Below are positions 18,226-29,162 of a DNA stretch of 64,000 nucleotides, one piece after another (the stretch's first letter is position 1; the number at the start of each line of letters is the position of its first letter). Source of the DNA: Ciceribacter sp. L1K22 (GTDB lineage: Bacteria; Pseudomonadota; Alphaproteobacteria; Rhizobiales; Rhizobiaceae); assembly GCF_017599385.1 (NCBI RefSeq), contig NZ_JAGFPK010000002.1:248001-312000 (forward strand), given 5' to 3'. Both the position numbers and the translations under genes were made by a program. The notes beneath the pieces were generated by a model. The model was not told where the DNA came from. It saw only the letters and a list, made by a program, of their open reading frames with translations, and made no database searches.

Positions 18226-20202
18226 TTAGAATTCTTCCCAGTCCGCATTGCTTGCCGCCGCGGTCCCGCTGCCTGTGGAAAAGGCTTTCGACAATGCCGC
18301 AGTCATTCGTCGGGCCGGCGAGGGAGCTGGAGAGCTCTCCGGGCGAGCGACGGCGATCTGACGCGTTGCCGGGGCAGCCGACGTTGCGCTCGTCCGGAAC
18401 TGTCCGACGAGGCCGGCAAGTGTCGTGGCGCTTTCAGCCAATCTATGCGTGACGGCTGTGGTCTCTTCGACCATGGCGGCGTTCTTTTGGGTGAACTGAT
18501 CCATCTGGCTGACGGAGGAATTGATCTCGTTCAAGCCGGTGGACTGTTCGCGGGCGGCCGTTGCGATCGACGCTATATGACCGTTGATCTTTTCCACCTG
18601 CTCCGAAATCTTATGAAGCGCGTCCCCGGTGGCGCGAACAAGCGTCACGCCGCCCGAGACTTCTTCGCCGGATTTCGTAATCAATGCCTTGATGTCCTTC
18701 GCGGCATTTGCTGAACGCTGGGCCAGTTCGCGCACTTCCTGGGCGACGACCGCGAAGCCCTTGCCAGCTTCACCTGCACGTGCAGCCTCAACCCCGGCGT
18801 TGAGCGCCAGCAGGTTGGTCTGGAAGGCGATCTCGTCGATGACATTGATGATCTTCGAGATTTCGGACGAAGCGTTTTCGATGCGACCCATGGCTTCGAT
18901 GGCGTCCGACACGACCTTGCTTGAGCTTTCCGTGCTGCTGCGGGCGGCCTGTGCCATGGACGAGGCTTCGTCGGCGCGGGCAGACGAACTCTTGACCGTC
19001 GAAGTGATTTCGTCGAGCGCGGCCGAGGTCTCCTCAAGCGAGGCAGCCTGCTGTTCCGTGCGCTTCGACAGGTCGCCGCTTGCGGAGCGCATCTCTTCGG
19101 CACTTGCCTGAATGCCGTGGGTCTCGGTCGTCAGCTGCGACAGTGTCGAGTTCAGCTTCTCGAGCGAGTTGTTGAAGTCGACACGCAGCCGCTCAAGGCC
19201 ATCGCTGAAGGGGGTTTCGATTCGACAGGTGAGATCGCCCTCGCTGAGGCGTTGCAGGCCGCCGGCCAAGGCGTCGACCGCCTTTTGGATGCGGGCGTTT
19301 TCCTCGGCCTTTGCCCGCTCGCGTGCGCCGCGCTCCTGTTCGCTCTGTTCGCGGGTCTCGTCGGCCTGCCGCTCGAGAGCGATCTTCTGCTCCGCGTTCT
19401 GACGGAATACGTCGAGCGCGCGGGCGAGAGCGCCGACCTCATTACGCAGGCTCTGGTTGGGCACTTCGGTCCCCAGGTCGCCCTTGGCAAGCCGGTTGGC
19501 GACTGCTGTCAATTGAGGAATGGGGCCCATGATACGGCGTGCAACAAAGGCCATGATGATCGCTGCAACGATCAGCGTGACAACGGCCGTAATGCCGATC
19601 GTCCAGGCCATCTGTTCGGCAATACTGTCGATGTCGGCGGCCCGGACACCGGCATAGAGTATGCCGATGACCTTGTTCTCAGGCGAGAAGATCGGCTGAT
19701 ATATGGTGTAGTAGGGTACTTCGAGAATGACCGCCTCGCCGCGATAGATGTTGCCCTTGGTCAGAACCGGGTAGACGGCGCCCGTCTGGCCGAGAGCAGT
19801 GCCCACTGCGCGATTTCCGTCCGGTTTGACGATGTTGGTCGTGCGGCGCCAGAAATCCTTGCTTGCTTCATCCCATCCGAAGATCGTTGCAGTCTGGCCG
19901 GTCATGCGGCCGACTGTGTCGATCATCGTGTGGCTTTCTAACGTGGCCGGGATTTCCGGTGCAACGATCTTCTCCACGTTGCCGTCCTTGCCCCAGGTCA
20001 CCTGGACCCCCGGAAGGTCACGCTCGACAATGGTCGCCGCGGTGCGGAGACTTGCGTTCTGTCCTTCGATCGCCTGTTCCGCGATACGTCCGGAAATACT
20101 GTGAGAGATCGCGAACGCAACCGCAGCAAGCGAAAGAAGGAGGATGATGATCGTCGTGGCGGTAACCGTTCCGACGAGCCCGAAGCGTGAGAGAAGGCGC
20201 AT
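18226..20202 (-). CDS. Methyl-accepting chemotaxis protein with CheR-tether pentapeptide
   Basis: A 658-residue transmembrane chemoreceptor. Membrane helix about 9-33, periplasmic Cache-like sensor about 34-195 (ending IGILYAGVRAADIDSI), second helix about 197-222, HAMP domain with GPIPQLTAVANRLAKGDL, and a signalling domain with the hairpin tip EIAFQTNLLALNAGVEAARAGEAGKGFAVVA-type core. The last five residues DWEEF match the xWxxF pentapeptide that binds CheR/CheB, so it is a major, methylation-competent receptor. The ligand is unknown. The start at 20202 has GGGGAAA upstream. It lies on the opposite strand between 6S RNA and its usual neighbour. Confidence 0.92.
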   Translation of the reverse strand: MRLLSRFGLVGTVTATTIIILLLSLAAVAFAISHSISGRIAEQAIEGQNASLRTAATIVERDLPGVQVTWGKDGNVEKIVAPEIPATLESHTMIDTVGRMTGQTATIFGWDEASKDFWRRTTNIVKPDGNRAVGTALGQTGAVYPVLTKGNIYRGEAVILEVPYYTIYQPIFSPENKVIGILYAGVRAADIDSIAEQMAWTIGITAVVTLIVAAIIMAFVARRIMGPIPQLTAVANRLAKGDLGTEVPNQSLRNEVGALARALDVFRQNAEQKIALERQADETREQSEQERGARERAKAEENARIQKAVDALAGGLQRLSEGDLTCRIETPFSDGLERLRVDFNNSLEKLNSTLSQLTTETHGIQASAEEMRSASGDLSKRTEQQAASLEETSAALDEITSTVKSSSARADEASSMAQAARSSTESSSKVVSDAIEAMGRIENASSEISKIINVIDEIAFQTNLLALNAGVEAARAGEAGKGFAVVAQEVRELAQRSANAAKDIKALITKSGEEVSGGVTLVRATGDALHKISEQVEKINGHIASIATAAREQSTGLNEINSSVSQMDQFTQKNAAMVEETTAVTHRLAESATTLAGLVGQFRTSATSAAPATRQIAVARPESSPAPSPARRMTAALSKAFSTGSGTAAASNADWEEF

Positions 20203-20370
20203 AGGTTGTTTCCCCGATTGATAAGTAAACCTACAATTAAATGGCAAATGTTAAATAAGCTTTGCGACCAAAGCGCTTTGAATGCCGGAAGCAAAGGGGT
20301 TTAGGGCGATTAACAGCAGCACTGGTGCGATATGCTTGCGCTTCGCATATGTCTGCGCATAGAAACGGGC

Positions 20371-20961
20371 ATGTTGCACAAAGACAGAAAGGCGGCCCTG
20401 CGCCGCGAACGGCTTGCGTCTCGAGATGCCATGTCCGTGGAGAGCCGAATAGAAGCGTCGCTGGCCATAGCCGATGCCGGGACTGCTGCTATCGAGGTTT
20501 TACCGGGCACCATCGTATCGGGGTTCTTTCCGATCCGATCGGAGGTTGATATCCGCCCTTTGCTCGCAAAACTGAAGGAGCGTGGCGCTCGACTGGCGTT
20601 GCCGATCATCCATGATCGAGAGACCATCGTGTTTCGCGAACTGCTTCCCGGCGCTGAACTCGTCGACACGGGTTTCGGTACCCGCGGGCCCGGTCCTGAG
20701 GCTCCCGTGGTCGATCCGGGCCTCATGCTCGTGCCGCTCGCCGCATTCGATGCACGCGGGCACCGCATCGGTTACGGCGCCGGATATTATGACCGCGCGA
20801 TCGCGCGCCTGCGAGCCAGTGGCAAGGAGCCGAGGCTGATTGGCATCGCCTTCGACTGTCAGGAGGTGCCGGAAGTGCCGGCGGAGGATCACGATGTCGA
20901 GCTGGAAGCATTGCTGACGGAAAGCGGCTTTCGCGTCTTTGGAAAGCAGGTATCGGCATGA
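20371..20961 (+). CDS. ygfA: 5-formyltetrahydrofolate cyclo-ligase
   Basis: A 196-residue enzyme with the N-terminal KAALRRERLASRDAM (basic ATP-site region), SGFFPIRSEVDIRPLL and the signature GYGAGYYDR. It converts 5-formyltetrahydrofolate to 5,10-methenyltetrahydrofolate using ATP. The start at 20371 gives family length, but its ribosome-binding site is poor and an in-frame ATG at 20332 exists. Its stop overlaps the next gene's start by four bases. Its genomic link to zapA-6S RNA is preserved apart from the intervening chemoreceptor. Confidence 0.92.
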   Translation: MLHKDRKAALRRERLASRDAMSVESRIEASLAIADAGTAAIEVLPGTIVSGFFPIRSEVDIRPLLAKLKERGARLALPIIHDRETIVFRELLPGAELVDTGFGTRGPGPEAPVVDPGLMLVPLAAFDARGHRIGYGAGYYDRAIARLRASGKEPRLIGIAFDCQEVPEVPAEDHDVELEALLTESGFRVFGKQVSA

Positions 20962-21782
20962 GACTTCTATTTTTGGGCGACATGGTCGGCAAGACGGGTC
21001 GCACCGCGGTGTGGGACAGGTTGCCGGGCCTGATCTCCGACCTGAAGCTCGACTTTGTCGTTGTGAACGGGGAGAACGCCGCGGGCGGTTTCGGTATCAC
21101 AGAGGATATCTACCTCGAGACGATCAATGCCGGAGCGGACGTGGTCACGACGGGCAATCACGTGTGGGACCAGAAGGAGGCGGTCAGCTTTTGCGAGCGG
21201 CATGACCAGTTCCTGCGTCCGGCGAATTACCCGGCGGGAACGCCCGGCAGGGGCTCTGGGTTATTCTACGCTCGCAATGGTGCGCGTGTGCTCGTCGCCA
21301 ACATCATGGGACGCGTGTTCATGCATCCCGAACTTGATGATCCCTTCCAGGCTGCCGAGGCTATCCTCGCTGCCTGCCCCATGGGCGAACAGGCCGATGC
21401 GGTGATCTTCGATTTCCACGCCGAGGCGACCAGCGAGAAGCAGTGCTTCGGGCATTTCGTCGACGGACGGGCAAGCCTCGTCGTGGGCACGCACACCCAT
21501 GTGCCGACCGCCGATCATCAGATCTTGAACGGTGGCACGGCTTACATGTCTGATGCCGGCATGTGCGGAGACTACGACTCGTCCCTCGGGATGGATAAGG
21601 AAGAGCCGATCAACCGGTTCATTTCCAAGATGCCGAAGGGTCGTTTCGAGGCGGCATCGGGCCCCTCGACGATCTGCGGAGTCGGCGTCGAGATTTCGGA
21701 CCGCACGGGACTGGCGGAGAAAATCGCACCCCTCAGACTGGGGCCGAGGCTCACCGAGACGGTGCCGGAGTTCTGGCGCTGA
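20958..21782 (+). CDS. ymdB: TIGR00282/YmdB-like metallophosphoesterase
   Basis: A 274-residue binuclear metallophosphoesterase: LFLGDMVGKTGR with the first metal ligand, VNGENAAGGFGIT, TTGNHVWDQKE and VGTHTHVPTADHQIL. Bacillus YmdB of this family hydrolyses 2',3'-cyclic nucleotides and affects biofilm and RNA turnover. It is translationally coupled (ATGA overlap) to the folate cyclo-ligase gene. Confidence 0.9.
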   Translation: MRLLFLGDMVGKTGRTAVWDRLPGLISDLKLDFVVVNGENAAGGFGITEDIYLETINAGADVVTTGNHVWDQKEAVSFCERHDQFLRPANYPAGTPGRGSGLFYARNGARVLVANIMGRVFMHPELDDPFQAAEAILAACPMGEQADAVIFDFHAEATSEKQCFGHFVDGRASLVVGTHTHVPTADHQILNGGTAYMSDAGMCGDYDSSLGMDKEEPINRFISKMPKGRFEAASGPSTICGVGVEISDRTGLAEKIAPLRLGPRLTETVPEFWR

Positions 21783-21878
21783 TAACGCCATTGTGAGTCG
21801 GGAGACGTCCTCACCAGCTTTACCTGTCTGCCAGCCTGCATCATGCTCGCCCGTGGTCGATCCGACAGGGAGTTCATG

Positions 21879-22712
21879 ATGCAGCTCAGGTTCGCGGTGA
21901 TCTCTACATTGGCGCTGCTGGCGACAATCTCGCCGACAGCGGCGCAGGATCGGGGAATGGTCAGCCAATGCCAGTTGGTGGCGGACCGGCTTCCAAGCGC
22001 TCTATACGCCACCTATAGTCCGCAGATTGATGGCACCTTCGCCCCGCTGAAGGCCGCGGCGAGGGACGAGGTCGTCATTACGTATGTCGGCCATTCGACG
22101 TTCGAGATAACGGCTCCAGACGGGGTGACCATCGCGACGGATTACAGCGGTTCGCTCAGAACAGCGCGTCTTCCGGACGTGGTGACGATGAACAAGGCAC
22201 ACAGCAGCCACTATACGCTGTTTCCTGATCCGGCGATCGAACACGTCCTCCACGGCTGGCACGAGACGCCGGGCGAAAAGGCCGAGCACAGGCTCGTTGT
22301 CGGAGAAAGCTATATTCGCAATGTCAGCACCGACATACGCGGATTTGGCGGGTTCGAGGAAAACGGGAATTCGATCTTCATCTTTGAGATCGCGGGGCTC
22401 TGCATCGGCCATCTCGGGCATCTGCATCATGAGCTCACCGACAGCCACTATGCCGAAATCGGGCGGCTTGATGTCGTGATGGTCCCTGTGGATGGCGGAC
22501 TTACCATGGGCGCCCAGAGCATGAGCAGGGTGATCAGTCGGTTGCGCTCGGCGCTAATTCTGCCGATGCACCGCCGCGGACCCATTGTCGACAGCTTCAT
22601 GGCCATGTTCGACGACCGGTTTGACAAGTCATTTTCCGAACACCAGAGCGTAACGGTCTCGATGCGCACACTGCCGAAGAAGCCCCTGATCCTGGTGCTC
22701 AGGGGCTTCTGA
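21879..22712 (+). CDS. Exported MBL-fold protein with altered metal site
   Basis: A 277-residue protein with a signal peptide (MQLRFAVISTLALLATIS, cleavage after AAQ or nearby) and a UlaG-like metallo-beta-lactamase fold: VVITYVGHSTFEIT, then a segment where HxHxDH would be expected but AHSSHYTLF is found, and CIGHLGHLHHEL. The missing Asp-His pair suggests an altered or lost metal centre. A periplasmic location is likely. The start at 21879 is preferred over 21876 because of spacing to AGGGAG. Its last codons contain a 12-bp perfect hairpin. The substrate is unknown. Confidence 0.78.
   Translation: MQLRFAVISTLALLATISPTAAQDRGMVSQCQLVADRLPSALYATYSPQIDGTFAPLKAAARDEVVITYVGHSTFEITAPDGVTIATDYSGSLRTARLPDVVTMNKAHSSHYTLFPDPAIEHVLHGWHETPGEKAEHRLVVGESYIRNVSTDIRGFGGFEENGNSIFIFEIAGLCIGHLGHLHHELTDSHYAEIGRLDVVMVPVDGGLTMGAQSMSRVISRLRSALILPMHRRGPIVDSFMAMFDDRFDKSFSEHQSVTVSMRTLPKKPLILVLRGF
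22678..22710. repeat. Perfect 12-bp hairpin in the 3' end of the MBL gene
   Basis: AGAAGCCCCTGA (22678-22689) and TCAGGGGCTTCT (22699-22710) pair perfectly with a nine-base loop. It overlaps the final codons of the MBL-fold gene and faces the convergent PPOX gene, so it may end both transcripts although no T tract follows on the plus strand. Confidence 0.6.
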
Positions 22713-22721
22713 TCAGGTGGT

Positions 22722-23225
22722 TCAGGCGAAGCTGACGTGGCGATGCACGCCGACATCAGGCGTTTTTTCGTCGTTCATGTTCGCCTTTGCGATTTCCCAG
22801 CCGAACTTCAGCGGGTTGCCGGTGGAGGCCCAGATTTCACCGTCGTCGAGATGAAGGGCGACAAGCGTCAGCTTGGGATCCGATTTGCCGCCCTCGTACC
22901 AGGCCTCGACGATCGAATTCCAGTATTCGTCGATCTTTGCCGCGTCTTTCCGCTCCGCCAGGGAGCCGGCGAGGCAAGCATGATAGTCGTGGTCCTTGCC
23001 GACGACGCAAAAGTGAGCACGGGAACCGGGACGCAGTTTCTGCACCAGTTCCGAATCCGTCTTCGTGAAGAACCAGATCGTGTTCGTCTTCGGGTCGGCG
23101 AAGGGTGCCATAGGCTGCATATGCATGGCTTCGCCCTGCAGGCCCAGCATGCCCGCATGGATATCGTCGATCTCTTCCCACAGCTGGTTGACGGGGGTTT
23201 CGCGCGCTTCTGAGAAACTGGCCAC
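22722..23225 (-). CDS. PPOX-fold (pyridoxamine 5'-phosphate oxidase-like) stress protein
   Basis: A 167-residue split-barrel flavin-binding protein similar to general stress protein 26: the N-terminal LWEEIDDIHAGMLGLQ, the strand TIWFFTKTDSELVQKL and the late segment KLTLVALHLDDGEIWAS. Such proteins bind FMN, FAD or F420-like cofactors; the physiological reaction is usually unknown. A perfect EcfG promoter (GGAAC-N16-CGTT, 23261-23285) precedes it by about 36 bases, which ties it to the alphaproteobacterial general stress response. Confidence 0.88.
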   Translation of the reverse strand: MASFSEARETPVNQLWEEIDDIHAGMLGLQGEAMHMQPMAPFADPKTNTIWFFTKTDSELVQKLRPGSRAHFCVVGKDHDYHACLAGSLAERKDAAKIDEYWNSIVEAWYEGGKSDPKLTLVALHLDDGEIWASTGNPLKFGWEIAKANMNDEKTPDVGVHRHVSFA

Positions 23226-23260
23226 TTTTCGATCTCCTTCGTTGTGACTTTCGGAGCCTG

Positions 23261-23285
23261 AACGAGTGTGCCGCGTCCTTGTTCC
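23261..23285 (-). promoter_or_regulatory. EcfG (general stress sigma factor) promoter of the PPOX gene
   Basis: On the minus strand GGAAC (23285-23281), 16 bases, then CGTT (23264-23261): an exact match to the EcfG/RpoE2 consensus. The predicted transcript start is near 23254, about 30 bases before the start codon. Confidence 0.75.
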
Positions 23286-23378
23286 AAGCCGACATGGGAG
23301 AGGTGCTCCCCTTGAACGGTGCCGCCATCGCGCTTATAAGGCGGCCATTCCAACGAAATAGACCGGATCAGGGGTGCC

Positions 23379-24125
23379 ATGGCTGGCCATTCACAGTTCA
23401 AAAACATCATGCACCGCAAGGGGAAGCAGGACGGTATCCGTTCGAAGATGTTCTCCAAGCTCGCGCGCGAAATCACCGTTGCGGCAAAGACCGGTCTTCC
23501 CGACCCGGCGATGAACGCCGCTCTGCGCCTCGCCGTACAGAACGCCAAGGCGCAGTCGATGCCGAAGGACAATATTGAGCGCGCCATCAAGAAGGCCTCC
23601 GGCGCGGATGCCGAAAGCTATGACGCGATCCGCTACGAAGGTTACGGGCCGGGCGGTGTTGCTGTCATCGTCGAGGCTTTGACCGACAACCGCAACCGCA
23701 CGGCATCGTCCGTTCGTTCGATCTTCTCCAAGGCCGGTGGCGCACTGGGTGAGACGGGATCGGTGTCCTTCTCGTTCGATCATGTCGGTGAGATCACCTA
23801 CAAGGCCTCCGTGGGCGATGCGGACAAGGTGATGGAGGCAGCGATCGAGGCCGGTGCCGAGGATGTCGTTTCCGACGAGCACGGTCATACGATCTATTGT
23901 GGTTTCGAGGACATCGGCGATGTGTCGAAAGCCCTGGAAGCAAGCCTCGGCGAGGCCGAGACCGTGAAGGCCATCTGGAAGCCGCAGAACACCATCGAGG
24001 TGGACGAGGAAAAGGCGACGTCGCTGATGAAGCTCATCGACACGCTGGAAGACGACGACGACGTTCAGACCGTCTACTCGAACTTCGAGGTTTCCGATGA
24101 AGTGATGGCCAAGCTGTCAGCCTGA
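23379..24125 (+). CDS. yebC: YebC/PmpR family regulator
   Basis: A 248-residue protein of standard YebC length, starting [18 protein letters not shown] and including [13 protein letters not shown] and [20 protein letters not shown]. Family members have been described as DNA-binding regulators and, more recently, as ribosome-associated factors that relieve stalling at proline-rich stretches. In many bacteria the gene lies by ruvCAB; here it is about 15 kb away. A terminator follows at 24146-24176. Confidence 0.95.
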   Translation: MAGHSQFKNIMHRKGKQDGIRSKMFSKLAREITVAAKTGLPDPAMNAALRLAVQNAKAQSMPKDNIERAIKKASGADAESYDAIRYEGYGPGGVAVIVEALTDNRNRTASSVRSIFSKAGGALGETGSVSFSFDHVGEITYKASVGDADKVMEAAIEAGAEDVVSDEHGHTIYCGFEDIGDVSKALEASLGEAETVKAIWKPQNTIEVDEEKATSLMKLIDTLEDDDDVQTVYSNFEVSDEVMAKLSA

Positions 24126-24145
24126 GCTTTGAAGAATTAAAAACA

Positions 24146-24176
24146 AGGCCCGGCTGGTCTCCCAGTCGGGCTTTTT
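24146..24176 (+). terminator. Intrinsic terminator of yebC
   Basis: GCCCGgCTGG pairs with CCAGtCGGGC (one mismatch) and is followed by five T residues, between convergent yebC and glmM. Confidence 0.85.
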
Positions 24177-24195
24177 GCTTTACGGGCGGCGAAGC

Positions 24196-25551
24196 TTATG
24201 CCGCTTCGCCCCTGACATTGCCGATGACGCCGACGAGGTCGTTGACGATCTTCTCGATCAGGCCGCGATCGTCGCCTTCCGCCATGACGCGGATCAGCGG
24301 TTCGGTGCCGGATGGGCGGATGACAAGGCGGCCGGATTTCGAAAGCTTGTCTTCGGCGTCGGCTATCGCCTGTTTGACGTTCTTGTCTTCGAGCGGCTTG
24401 CCGCCGGAATAGCGAACGTTGCGCAACAATTGCGGCACCGGATCGAAGCGGTGGCAAATTTCGCTCACAGTCCTGCCGGTGCGCTTCACGCAGGCGAGGA
24501 TCTGCAGCGCGGCGACCAATCCGTCGCCGGTCGTGCCGAAGTCGGAGAGCACGATGTGACCTGACTGCTCGCCGCCGACATTGAAGTTGTTCTGCCGCAT
24601 GTGTTCGACGACATAGCGATCGCCCACCTTGGTGCGGGCGAGCGACAGGCCCTTGCCGGTCAGAAAGCGTTCAAGACCGAGATTGGACATGATCGTCGCG
24701 ACGATGCCATCACCCTTGAGCATCTGATCGTTGGCCCAGGTTTCGGCGATAACGGCCATCAACTGGTCGCCATCGACGATGGCGCCGTGCTCGTCAACGA
24801 TGATGACACGGTCGGCGTCGCCATCGAGCGCTATGCCAATGTCGGCGCGCACTTCGTGAACCTTCTTCTGCAGCGCTGACGGATGGGTCGAGCCGCAGTC
24901 GAGGTTGATATTCGTGCCGTTCGGCTCGTTGCCGATCGTCACGACTTCGGCGCCGAGTTCCCAGAGCGCAAGCGGTGCGACCTTATAGGCGGCCCCGTTG
25001 GCACAGTCGATAGCGACCCTCAGACCGTGCAGCGTCACGTCACGGGGCAGGGTGCGCTTCACGAATTCGATGTAGCGATAGATATCGCCTTCGACCCGCT
25101 TTGCGCGGCCGATTTCGCGTGCGGGAGCGAGCTGCTTGTAGAGATCCTTTTCGAGCAGGTCTTCGATCTGCGCCTCGATCTCATCCGACAGCTTGTAGCC
25201 ATCAGGGCCGAAAAGCTTGATGCCGTTGTCGGCGAAAGGGTTGTGAGAGGCGGAGATCATGACGCCGATATCGGCGCGCAGCGATCGGGTCAGCATGGCG
25301 ACGGCGGGTGTCGGGATCGGGCCGAGCAGGAACACGTCGAGACCGGCGGCAGTAAATCCGGCAACCAGGGCATTTTCCAGCATATAGCCGGAGAGACGCG
25401 TGTCCTTGCCGATCACCACGCGGTGGCGATGCTCGCCCCGCCGGAAGATCGTCCCCACGGCGATGCCGACCCGCATGGCGATATCGGGGGTCATCGGAAA
25501 GGTGTTGGACTGTCCGCGAATACCGTCGGTTCCGAAATAACGACGCGACAT
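24196..25551 (-). CDS. glmM: Phosphoglucosamine mutase
   Basis: A 451-residue alpha-D-phosphohexomutase with [10 protein letters not shown] at the N-terminus, the phosphoserine loop MISASHNPF (Ser102), the metal loop DGDADR and the sugar/phosphate loops GEQSGH and [10 protein letters not shown]. It converts glucosamine 6-phosphate to glucosamine 1-phosphate for UDP-GlcNAc, feeding peptidoglycan and lipopolysaccharide synthesis. The ATG at 25551 has AGGAGAACCC upstream. It follows ftsH on the same strand after a terminator, a common rhizobial order. Confidence 0.97.
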   Translation of the reverse strand: MSRRYFGTDGIRGQSNTFPMTPDIAMRVGIAVGTIFRRGEHRHRVVIGKDTRLSGYMLENALVAGFTAAGLDVFLLGPIPTPAVAMLTRSLRADIGVMISASHNPFADNGIKLFGPDGYKLSDEIEAQIEDLLEKDLYKQLAPAREIGRAKRVEGDIYRYIEFVKRTLPRDVTLHGLRVAIDCANGAAYKVAPLALWELGAEVVTIGNEPNGTNINLDCGSTHPSALQKKVHEVRADIGIALDGDADRVIIVDEHGAIVDGDQLMAVIAETWANDQMLKGDGIVATIMSNLGLERFLTGKGLSLARTKVGDRYVVEHMRQNNFNVGGEQSGHIVLSDFGTTGDGLVAALQILACVKRTGRTVSEICHRFDPVPQLLRNVRYSGGKPLEDKNVKQAIADAEDKLSKSGRLVIRPSGTEPLIRVMAEGDDRGLIEKIVNDLVGVIGNVRGEAA

Positions 25552-25718
25552 GGGTTCTCCTGCAAATAGTTCGGGCCGGGCAGTCACGAGTCCTACGCAT
25601 CTCACCATCCGGGAAACGCTGCTCTACCCGAGCCTCTTCGGCCTGCTCTTGCCACAAAATGCCGCGGCCGGCACGTAAATTCCGGCAAAGGCCGCTCATA
25701 TAGCGTTACTAAAACAAA

Positions 25719-25748
25719 AGGCCGCCCGCCGGTAGCGGCGGACGGCCT
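25719..25748 (-). terminator. Intrinsic terminator of ftsH
   Basis: AGGCCGtCCGCC pairs with its partner (one mismatch) across a six-base loop and is followed on the minus strand by TTTTGTTTT, 22 bases after the ftsH stop. Confidence 0.88.
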
Positions 25749-25769
25749 CGATCTTCAGTTAACCTTACC

Positions 25770-27704
<1,935 letters not shown>

Positions 27705-27756
27705 TGAACTCCCCGGAATGTTCGCCAGCTCACAAGGGCTGCCCGATAATCGAGTA

Positions 27757-27785
27757 ACATAGGATCGCTTCGCGTCGTTGCCAAG
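27757..27785 (-). promoter_or_regulatory. Candidate promoter of ftsH
   Basis: On the minus strand CTTGGC (27785-27780) and CTATGT (27762-27757) are separated by 17 bases, close to the rhizobial CTTGAC-N17-CTATAT. It lies about 53 bases before the ftsH start, after tilS ends. An RpoH-type promoter is also possible. Confidence 0.45.
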
Positions 27786-27824
27786 GCAAAGCGACTGCTT
27801 CCGTGTCTTTTCCGTCAATAACCA

Positions 27825-29153
27825 CTAAACGGGCGGCGTTAAATACCGTGGCCTTCCGAGAAGGACTGCAATCGCATCCGCCAGGGGGCGGTCAGCATCC
27901 GGAAGAAAACGGTCGTAGCCCCCAAGCACGATTTCGCAGTCCACCCTGACTTGTTCTCCGGATTTGTTTGCGTTTTCCGTGTCGTCCGAGCCGATAACCT
28001 CGGGTAAAATGCCAGAAATATGTTTGATGATCGTTTTGGGGAGCGATGACGCTACCGGCTCGGTCACGCCTTGCTGGTTTGCCCTGACCGTCACATCTTT
28101 GGAGGATCTGTTCCGAATGATGAACCGGCCGTCCCACACCACCGCTTGCCTCGCGGGGACAAGCAGCGGCAAAATATCGCGCTTTTCCCTCGTGATATAG
28201 AGGCCTTCGGGGCGCCAGACCAAAAGGCAGCGTCCGATCGTCGTGCGTCCGGACCGACCGCTATGCAAAAAGTCCATGACGCGGTCGAGGCGCTCGCGAG
28301 CAGGAGGGTAGGTCTGCCCGCCCAGAACCATCAGCAAGCCGCCGATCGCGCGGCGGAGGCTGTCGTCAGGTTCCCTCAACGCCCGAGCGGAGAAAAACAC
28401 GGAGGGACCGGCGTGGACGGTTGCATGTGCGCTTATCAGGGCCGCCGCACTCTGTGCGCTTTCCGACCGTCGTTCATCAAGGCGATCCGCACCCTCCTCT
28501 GTTGTCGCCGCCATCAGGCTGCTTCGAACGCGGACCCGCTCATAGCGACCATCCTGATTGCTCGGGTCCTCGATCCAACCGACATGAGCCTGCCGGAGTT
28601 GCTCGCGGATGTCGGACCGGAGAGAGCCGAGCAGCGGACGGGCTATCCAGAGGTGCCGTTCGTAGAGGGTCATGCCGGACATGCCGGCAAGGCCGATACT
28701 GTCTGGAAGGGCGCTTCGCGCCTTTCGCATGGCCACCGTTTCTCGTTGGTCGTCGAGGGTATGGCCAGTTACCAGTACGTCGACGCCTTCCGCCTTTGCC
28801 ATCTCGGACAGTAGCCGGTACCGGGCTTCGCGGGCGGCGGCGGGCAGGCCCCTGGCAGGCTTGGCGCCGTCCCAGCTGAGAATTTGGTGGGCGATCGAAA
28901 GTCCGGCACAAAACCGCCCCACCGATTCCGCTTCCGCCCTGGCTTCAGGACGAAGCTGATGGTCGACAGTGGCGGCGAGGAGCGTGATACCCGGAAACGT
29001 TCCGGAGGCGACAAGGTCATGAAGGAGAAAGAGCAGGCCGGTGGAATCACTGCCGCCTGAAATGGCAACCAGAAGGCGGCGGGGCTTGCGAAGGGCAGTC
29101 AGGAAATCCGAAAGAGCCTGGCGCGGGGGGAGGGCAGCCGGCACGGCGCTCAC
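27825..29153 (-). CDS. tilS: tRNA(Ile)-lysidine synthetase
   Basis: A 442-residue N-type ATP pyrophosphatase with the P-loop SGGSDS (32-37) and VLVTGHTLDDQRET. TilS converts the wobble cytidine of tRNA-Ile(CAU) to lysidine, switching decoding from AUG to AUA, and is essential. It lies nine bases after cpoB and before ftsH on the minus strand, the order typical of rhizobia. Confidence 0.94.
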   Translation of the reverse strand: MSAVPAALPPRQALSDFLTALRKPRRLLVAISGGSDSTGLLFLLHDLVASGTFPGITLLAATVDHQLRPEARAEAESVGRFCAGLSIAHQILSWDGAKPARGLPAAAREARYRLLSEMAKAEGVDVLVTGHTLDDQRETVAMRKARSALPDSIGLAGMSGMTLYERHLWIARPLLGSLRSDIREQLRQAHVGWIEDPSNQDGRYERVRVRSSLMAATTEEGADRLDERRSESAQSAAALISAHATVHAGPSVFFSARALREPDDSLRRAIGGLLMVLGGQTYPPARERLDRVMDFLHSGRSGRTTIGRCLLVWRPEGLYITREKRDILPLLVPARQAVVWDGRFIIRNRSSKDVTVRANQQGVTEPVASSLPKTIIKHISGILPEVIGSDDTENANKSGEQVRVDCEIVLGGYDRFLPDADRPLADAIAVLLGRPRYLTPPV

Positions 29154-29162
29154 ACCGGCAAC

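Noticed and set aside
20230..20260. Paired TTAA words upstream of the chemoreceptor
   Set aside because: The spacing is 10 bases, not the 7 required for a CtrA box.
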